DNA from: Pseudorhodoplanes sp.
GTDB lineage: Bacteria > Pseudomonadota > Alphaproteobacteria > Rhizobiales > Xanthobacteraceae
Assembly: GCA_013388965.1 (NCBI GenBank)
Contig: JACAEG010000020.1
Span: forward strand, 1 to 38,790
Direction: 5' to 3'
DNA length: 38,790 nt
Notes under the pieces: model-generated
What the model was told of the DNA's origin: nothing
Databases searched by the model: none
The model's input: only the letters and a program-made list of their open reading frames with translations
In this document: piece after piece, positions 34,375-38,790 of the stretch
How positions within the stretch are numbered: the stretch's first letter is position 1
Layout of the letters: each line of letters starts with the position of its first letter
Made by a program: the position numbers and the translations under genes

Positions 34375-35118
34375 ATGCTTCCCGCCGCCCTGCAGCCGCT
34401 CAGGTCCTATCTCGGCACCGTGAAATACGGCGTGCGGATGGCCGGCGCGCTGTTCGGCAAGTTTCCGCGCGACTGCACCGTCTGCGGCCATCACGGACGC
34501 TTCCTCGCCTTCGACAATCCGCTGCATCTCGGCCTCAACATCGACTCGCGCTGCCCGCGCTGCCGCAGCCTCGAACGCCACCGCCTCGTTGCGCTCTGCG
34601 ACCGCGAGAAGAACCTGTTCGAAGGCAGGGAGGTGCTGCATTTCGCACCCGAGCCCGGGATGCGCGACTACATCCTCGCCCGCAAGCCAAGACGCTATGT
34701 AACCTGCGACTACGCGCCCGACATTGCCGATCTCAGAATCAACATCGAGCAGATCGACCTCCCGGACAATTCCTTCGACGTCGTCTATTGCCTGCATGTG
34801 CTCGAGCATGTCGAGGACAGCCGGGCCATTCCGGAACTCTATCGCATCGTGCGGCCGGGCGGCCTGCTGATCGCGATGGTTCCGCTGATCGAGGGCTGGG
34901 ACACGAGCTATATCGACGCGACCAAGACCGGAAACGACAGGGATCGCACCCTCCATTTCAACCAGGAGGACCATGTGCGCATGTTCGGCCGCGATTTTCG
35001 CGAGCGGCTCAAGGCACCCGGCTTCGTCGTGGAGGAATTCACGGCGGTCGAGCCCTACGTGTCCCGCCACGGACTGATCCGGGGCGAGAAGGTCTTCCTC
35101 TGCCGCAAGCCGGCCTGA
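34375..35118 (+). CDS. SAM-dependent methyltransferase with N-terminal Cys4 motif
   Basis: The 247-residue protein has an N-terminal zinc-ribbon-like pair, CTVC (about 34-37) and CPRC (about 61-64), followed by RSLERHR. A class I methyltransferase domain follows: EVLHFAPEPGMRDYILARK (variant of the SAM-binding motif), YVTCDYAPDIADLRINIEQIDLPDNSFDVVYCLHVLEHVEDSRAIPELYRIVRPGGLLIAMVPL. Such proteins occur in polysaccharide loci and probably methylate a sugar or a lipid-linked intermediate. ATG 34375 has GAGG 7 bases upstream. It is the last recognisable gene of the locus, before tRNA-Pro. Confidence 0.85.
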   Translation: MLPAALQPLRSYLGTVKYGVRMAGALFGKFPRDCTVCGHHGRFLAFDNPLHLGLNIDSRCPRCRSLERHRLVALCDREKNLFEGREVLHFAPEPGMRDYILARKPRRYVTCDYAPDIADLRINIEQIDLPDNSFDVVYCLHVLEHVEDSRAIPELYRIVRPGGLLIAMVPLIEGWDTSYIDATKTGNDRDRTLHFNQEDHVRMFGRDFRERLKAPGFVVEEFTAVEPYVSRHGLIRGEKVFLCRKPA

Positions 35119-35176
35119 CCGGACGGCTCTTCGCATCGGTTGCGCGCGCGGCGGGGCGCCCCTATAACCGCCGCGT

Positions 35177-35254
35177 CGGAGCGTGGCGCAGCCCGGTTAG
35201 CGCACTAGTCTGGGGGACTAGGGGTCGTGGGTTCAAATCCCGCCGCTCCGACCA
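35177..35254 (+). tRNA. tRNA-Pro (anticodon GGG), CCA encoded
   Basis: The 78-nt sequence begins CGGAGCG and ends CGCTCCG, A, CCA, so the acceptor stem closes over 7 pairs. The anticodon arm CTAGT-CTGGGGG-ACTAG gives anticodon GGG. The T arm reads GTGGGTTCAAATCCCGC with a proper TTC loop. It decodes CCC. It marks the end of the polysaccharide locus. Confidence 0.96.
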
Positions 35255-35634
35255 TAATGTATTGAAATTTCATATGTTTTGAGATCGTCTGCCGGTCTCC
35301 CGGCCGCCGAGGGCTTCGCGGCGGTGACTCGGCAGGTTCCGGCGGTCTTGCGCCTGCCGGCGCCCAATTCCTTGTCGGCCATCTCGACGGCTTCTCTTTG
35401 GCGGCGGTTCCGGCAGCTCGGACCTTCGGCTCGGGCGCATGTCCCGGACTGCACCGGCCCCGCCGCGACTCGGGACCGATCGAGAGTATGGAGAGGTCGC
35501 AGCGCACCGCCTGGGGCGATCCATCATGTTGAGCGTGGACGATTTCCGCAACGCCATCCTGCCGCCGGCGATCCGCTACACCGGCGACTGAATCGAGCGA
35601 AGCGAGCGCGCGCCGGTCCGGACCGGTCGCAGAT
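35255..35634. other. 380-base stretch after tRNA-Pro without a recognisable gene
   Basis: An AT-rich 30 bases directly follow the tRNA, then GC-rich sequence. I see only an unsupported 21-codon frame (ATG at 35526, starting MLSVDDFRNAILPPAIRYTG) and arginine-rich shadow frames. A 14-base perfect palindrome CCGGTCCGGACCGG (35613-35626) lies just past the LysR gene stop and could act at its transcript end. The stretch may be a decayed remnant next to a tRNA, a common integration site, but no integrase or att repeat was found. Confidence 0.4.
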
Positions 35635-36567
35635 TTACTGGACGCGATCGCGATGGCTTGCCTGCCAGATTCCCCGATCCACCATCGAATGGATCACATC
35701 CGCAAGGGCGCCGGCGACCGCCTCGCTGGCACGGGTATTGATCGTCCGTTGCGACACGACCACGGACAGCCGCCAGGACGGCGTCGGATCGGTTATGGGA
35801 ATGGCTCCCATCTCGCCGCGATTGATTTCATCCAGCATCGCGAAATGCGGCATCACCGTCATGTATCCGCAGCGCACGAGCTGGCTGATCGCGGTCAATG
35901 AATCGCTGTCGATCACGACACTGGGCTTGAAACCGAGTCGCGCACCGGTGTGGTCGATGATATTGCGCAAGACGTGGTTCGTTCCGGGCAGAACGATCGG
36001 CAAGCCGTCGAGCTCGACAAAACGAATGCTCGAGCGCTTCAGGATCGGATCCGCATAGCCGGCAACCAGCATCAAATCCTCGATCATCATCTCCGTCCAC
36101 GCGACATTCTCGAAGGCCTTGTGATCGTAGAGCAGAGCCACATCAAGACGTCCAAGCTGAATCCATTCGTCCAGCGTGCCGGTCATCGCCTCGACGATGT
36201 GCAACGTGATGTTCGGATGCTTCTCGGCGACCTGGGCAATCAGTTCCGGCGACACACCGCGACAGGCCGATGTTGGAAGCCCCACCGACACGCGCCCGGT
36301 GGGACTTTTTCCCTGGGTGGCCATGATGTCCTTGGCGCGCTCGATGTCTTTCAGGATGCTCCGCGCATGCTCGCAGAACACCCGGCCGAGCTCGGTCAGC
36401 GTGACACCCCGCGCATGGCGATGCAGCAGCTCCACGCCGAGCTCCGCTTCGAGATTCTTGATCTGCAGGCTGAGGCCCGGCTGCGACGTGTGCATCATCT
36501 CCGCGGCGCGCGAGAGACTTCCGCAGTCGGCAACGTGAACGAGGGAACGGAGCTGCTTGATATCCAT
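35635..36567 (-). CDS. LysR-family transcriptional regulator
   Basis: The 310-residue protein has the LysR helix-turn-helix at the N-terminus (MDIKQLRSLVHVADCGSLSRAAEMMHTSQPGLSLQIKNLEAELGVELLHRH, residues 1-51). A periplasmic-binding-like effector domain follows from about residue 90 (TGRVSVGLPTSACRGVSPELIAQVAEKHPNITLHIVEAMTG). The overall pattern resembles the NAC/CynR group, but the effector is unknown. ATG 36567 matches the family start; the extension to 36624 is not family-like. It is divergent from the ABC-importer genes, the standard layout for a LysR regulator and its target, so it probably controls them. Confidence 0.93.
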   Translation of the reverse strand: MDIKQLRSLVHVADCGSLSRAAEMMHTSQPGLSLQIKNLEAELGVELLHRHARGVTLTELGRVFCEHARSILKDIERAKDIMATQGKSPTGRVSVGLPTSACRGVSPELIAQVAEKHPNITLHIVEAMTGTLDEWIQLGRLDVALLYDHKAFENVAWTEMMIEDLMLVAGYADPILKRSSIRFVELDGLPIVLPGTNHVLRNIIDHTGARLGFKPSVVIDSDSLTAISQLVRCGYMTVMPHFAMLDEINRGEMGAIPITDPTPSWRLSVVVSQRTINTRASEAVAGALADVIHSMVDRGIWQASHRDRVQ

Positions 36568-36847
36568 GCCGGGAACGCCTGATGTCACCTGACCATATAA
36601 AAGGCAGCGATGGCCACTTAGCAATCAATTTGCGATCTGGCCAATGGTCCAACATTTGTAACGTAAATTCAATGAGATATTCCCATATTGCAATTGCGAA
36701 ATGCCCATATGATCCGGGGCCATATCGAATCCTTATAGCTCCAATCAGCAATTGATCTTTGTGGCTCGATCCCAACTGCGCCCTAATTGCGGGCCGGTGC
36801 GCGCTGGCCAGGTCGCCTGCGAGGTGCGTCACAAACGGGAGAGCCCC
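36568..36847. promoter_or_regulatory. Divergent LysR / ABC-importer control region
   Basis: The 280-base region is AT-rich relative to its surroundings. It contains a dyad around GCAATTGC (36690-36697) that fits the LysR T-N11-A pattern (T36689, A36701). CCCATAT occurs twice exactly 22 bases apart (36682, 36704), with CCATAT also at 36593 and 36720. A second ATCAGCAATTGAT dyad lies near 36747. Spacing by two helical turns suggests bound tetramers. Assignment is by pattern only. Confidence 0.45.
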
Positions 36848-38038
36848 ATGCAACGCCTTACATCCCCTCTTTACATAACCGCCATTGTCACTGTCGGACT
36901 TGCGTCCACAGCAGCCTTCGCTCAGCAAGAACCCTGCATCGGAAATAGCGGTCCGCTCACCGGACCTGCGGCCTTTGGCGGGGCTGCCGTCAAATACGGT
37001 GCGGAGATTGCCATCGACGAGATCAACGCCAAGGGCGGGGTGCTCGGCAAGCCGCTGCGCTTTGTGCAGTATGACGATGCGGGCGCGCCTCCCCGCGGCG
37101 TCGACAACACCCGTCGCATCGCCCTTGCCGACAAGTGCATCGCAATCTTCGGCGGCTATCACTCCACCGTCGGACTCGCCCAGGTCGATCCGGTCAACGA
37201 GATCGGCATCCCCTATATCGGCACGATCGCGGCCAATACGAAGATCATCGAGAACGGCAAGTCTCCCAACTTCATGTTCCGGGTTTCGGCCAAGGACAAA
37301 TGGGTCGCCCAATTCCTGGTCGATCAGGCGATCAAGTCGAGCAAGAATGGCAAGATCGCCTTCATTTACGAGAATACCGGCTGGGGCAACGGCGCCGTGC
37401 CCGATATCAAGGCGGCGATGCAGGCCAAGGGCAAGGAACTGGTCGCCGCGGAAACGTTCAACTGGAACGATCAGGACATGTCGGCGCAAGCCATCCGCAT
37501 CAGGGATGCCGGCGCCGACACCCTGCTGATCTGGGGCCTCGACCGCGAGGGCAATCAGATCCTGCGCAGCCTCGACAAGATCGGCTACAAGCCGACGAAA
37601 ATCGCGGCGTGGGGCCTTGCCGGCAATCTTGGAGAACTGGCCGGCCCGCTCGCGAATGGCGTCCGGGTCATGCAGACCTTCTCCTGGATGGGCGAGATGG
37701 ATCCCAAGACCAAGGCGCTATGGGAGAAGATCCAGAAAAAATACGGACTGAAGGATCCCTCCGATCTGAAAATGGGATCGGGCACAGCCAACGCCTACGA
37801 CGCCGTCTATATTCTGGCCAAGGCGATCGAAAAGGCCGGCGCATACGATTGGAAGAAGGTGCGCGAAGCTCTTTACTCCGTCGAACATGACGGGCTGGTC
37901 GCCAAGTACAGTCCCGCTTTCGACAAATCGAATCCGGAGCGGCAGGACGCCATTCTTCCGCAATTCTACAAGCTGACGGCCTGGCATGACGGCAAGTTGC
38001 TGCCGATCGCCCAGACTCCATACGCCGTCAGTCAGTGA
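36848..38038 (+). CDS. Branched-chain amino-acid type ABC transporter substrate-binding protein
   Basis: The 396-residue protein has a signal peptide (hydrophobic LYITAIVTVGLASTAAFA, cleavage before QQEPC). The LivJ/LivK-type type I periplasmic binding fold follows: IGNSGPLTGPAAFGGAAVKYGAEIAIDEINAKGGVLGKPL (about 31-70), FGGYHSTVGLAQVDPVNEIGIPYIG, KIAFIYENTGWGNGAVPDIKAAMQAKGKELVAAETFNWNDQDMSAQAIRIRDAGADTLLIWG. The ligand could be an amino acid, an amide or an aromatic acid; it cannot be told from sequence. ATG 36848 has GGGAGAG 4 bases upstream. It is the first gene of the importer operon. Confidence 0.93.
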   Translation: MQRLTSPLYITAIVTVGLASTAAFAQQEPCIGNSGPLTGPAAFGGAAVKYGAEIAIDEINAKGGVLGKPLRFVQYDDAGAPPRGVDNTRRIALADKCIAIFGGYHSTVGLAQVDPVNEIGIPYIGTIAANTKIIENGKSPNFMFRVSAKDKWVAQFLVDQAIKSSKNGKIAFIYENTGWGNGAVPDIKAAMQAKGKELVAAETFNWNDQDMSAQAIRIRDAGADTLLIWGLDREGNQILRSLDKIGYKPTKIAAWGLAGNLGELAGPLANGVRVMQTFSWMGEMDPKTKALWEKIQKKYGLKDPSDLKMGSGTANAYDAVYILAKAIEKAGAYDWKKVREALYSVEHDGLVAKYSPAFDKSNPERQDAILPQFYKLTAWHDGKLLPIAQTPYAVSQ

Positions 38039-38046
38039 ACCAGTGC

Positions 38047-38075
38047 AGCAGCAGCGCCAACGGCGCTGCTGCTTT
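38047..38075 (+). terminator. Intra-operon hairpin between binding protein and permease
   Basis: AGCAGCAGCGCC (38047-38058) pairs perfectly with GGCGCTGCTGCT (38062-38073) around AAC, followed by TTTC. It begins 9 bases after the binding-protein stop. In ABC operons such stems partly stop transcription or protect the upstream mRNA, making more binding protein than permease. The short T run suggests attenuation rather than a full stop. Confidence 0.7.
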
Positions 38076-38115
38076 CGGGGCCCCGTTCGAGATCCATCCG
38101 GCTGCTGGCTGACAG

Positions 38116-38790
38116 ATGCAAGCTGCGCTTCAATATGTATTCTCCGGCCTTGCGATGGGCGGAATCTATGCCCTGGTCGCGCTCGGCTTCCACATCATGT
38201 GGTCAGCCGCCAAGGCCGTGAATTTCGCGCACGGCGATACGCTGATGCTCGGCGCGGTTCTCACCATCATGGGCATGGACGCCGGACTGCCGCTGCCCGT
38301 CGCAGCTGCCGGCGCCATCGCCGCCTCCTGCATTTTCGGCGTCCTGCTTGAACGCTTTGCCGTCCGTCCCTTTGCCAAGACCGCCACCTCGATCGGATGG
38401 ATGCTCACAACCATTGCCGTCGGCATCATGCTCGAGGCGCTCGTCACGATGCAGTTTGGCGGCTTCTCGCGGCCACTTCCCTCGCCCGGCGTCTCGCAGG
38501 CAATCTCCATATTCGGCGCCGGGGTCTATCCGCAGGAATTGCTGATCCCGGTCTTTGCCATCGCCGTCATGCTCGCCTTCGGCTGGATGCAGCGTCGCAC
38601 GCTGATCGGACGCGCCATGCAGGCCGTCGCCTTCGATCGCAATGCCGCGGCGCTGATGGGCATCAACGTCAACTTCGTCTTCGCCCTGTCGTTTGCGATC
38701 GCGGCGACGCTCGGCGGCGCGGCCGGCATTCTCATCGCTCCCGTCACCCAGGCCTCCTCGACGATGGGTCTGATCATCGGCCTGAAGGGC
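38116..38790 (+). CDS. Branched-chain amino-acid type ABC permease (LivH-like), partial
   Basis: From ATG 38116 the frame stays open for 225 codons to the window edge, so the 3' end is missing. LivH features are QYVFSGLAMGGIYALVALGFHIMWSAAKAVNFAHGDTLMLGA at the N-terminus, LLERFAVRPFAKT, and the loop RRTLIGRAMQAVAFDRNAAALMGINVN that contacts the ATPase. About six hydrophobic helices are seen so far; a full-length LivH has about 290 residues. No strong ribosome site is visible. It lies 77 bases after the binding-protein gene, with the hairpin between; livM, livG and livF would be expected beyond the window. Confidence 0.93.
   Translation, partial: MQAALQYVFSGLAMGGIYALVALGFHIMWSAAKAVNFAHGDTLMLGAVLTIMGMDAGLPLPVAAAGAIAASCIFGVLLERFAVRPFAKTATSIGWMLTTIAVGIMLEALVTMQFGGFSRPLPSPGVSQAISIFGAGVYPQELLIPVFAIAVMLAFGWMQRRTLIGRAMQAVAFDRNAAALMGINVNFVFALSFAIAATLGGAAGILIAPVTQASSTMGLIIGLKG

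Noticed and set aside
35526-35591. A 21-codon frame starting MLSVDDFRNA
   Set aside because: It has no ribosome site and is too short to judge. It may be a relic, but there is not enough evidence to call a gene or pseudogene.

Overview
This is a high-GC chromosomal segment of an alphaproteobacterium. The best guess is Hyphomicrobiales, near the Nitrobacteraceae/Xanthobacteraceae. That placement is inferred from gene content and order: tRNA-Leu next to tig, nnr-glnB-glnA, rplM-rpsI, heme A synthase beside a DUF2842 gene, and an interspersed GTCATTCC...GGAATGAC repeat. No rRNA, CRISPR array, transposase, integrase or prophage gene was seen.

Layout. (1) 1-6.6 kb is housekeeping: trigger factor, tRNA-Leu(UAG), a copper-less multicopper-oxidase fold protein with a Tat signal, the bifunctional NAD(P)HX repair enzyme, and PII plus glutamine synthetase behind a sigma-54 type promoter. 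(2) 6.6-12.4 kb holds a Tat-exported PhoX-type phosphatase preceded by a perfect Pho-box-like direct repeat, a membrane diguanylate cyclase, a gene-free stretch with a long hairpin, a tiny secreted protein made of seven nonapeptide repeats, and an AraC regulator. (3) 12.4-20.8 kb holds rplM-rpsI, a thioesterase/crotonase divergent pair, two exported alpha/beta hydrolases, a conserved unknown protein, a CoA-binding protein next to O-acetylhomoserine sulfhydrylase, and a His-rich PadR regulator coupled to a DUF2218 protein. (4) 20.8-22.9 kb holds a crotonase coupled to ctaA, and a DUF2842 membrane protein.

(5) 23.0-35.1 kb is a surface or exopolysaccharide locus of the Wzx/Wzy type. It encodes a polysaccharide deacetylase, a CelD/FemAB-type acyltransferase, a Wzz-like co-polymerase with a degenerate kinase domain, a GT4 glycosyltransferase, an initiating polyprenyl-phosphate sugar phosphotransferase, a Wzy-like polymerase, a GT2 glycosyltransferase, a Wzx-like flippase and a methyltransferase with a Cys4 motif. 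Together these could start, extend, flip, polymerise and decorate a polysaccharide. No outer-membrane exporter (Wza) or exosortase is present in the window. (6) 35.2-38.8 kb holds tRNA-Pro(GGG), a gene-poor stretch, and a LysR regulator divergent from a branched-chain amino-acid type ABC importer, whose permease gene runs off the window.

The most distinctive items are the nonapeptide-repeat protein, the kinase-dead-looking Wzz fusion in the polysaccharide locus, the apparently leaderless His-rich PadR gene under an 11-bp perfect inverted repeat, and the Pho box before the PhoX gene. No clearly new multi-gene defence or mobile system was found. All functional calls come from motif recognition by eye, without database searches.
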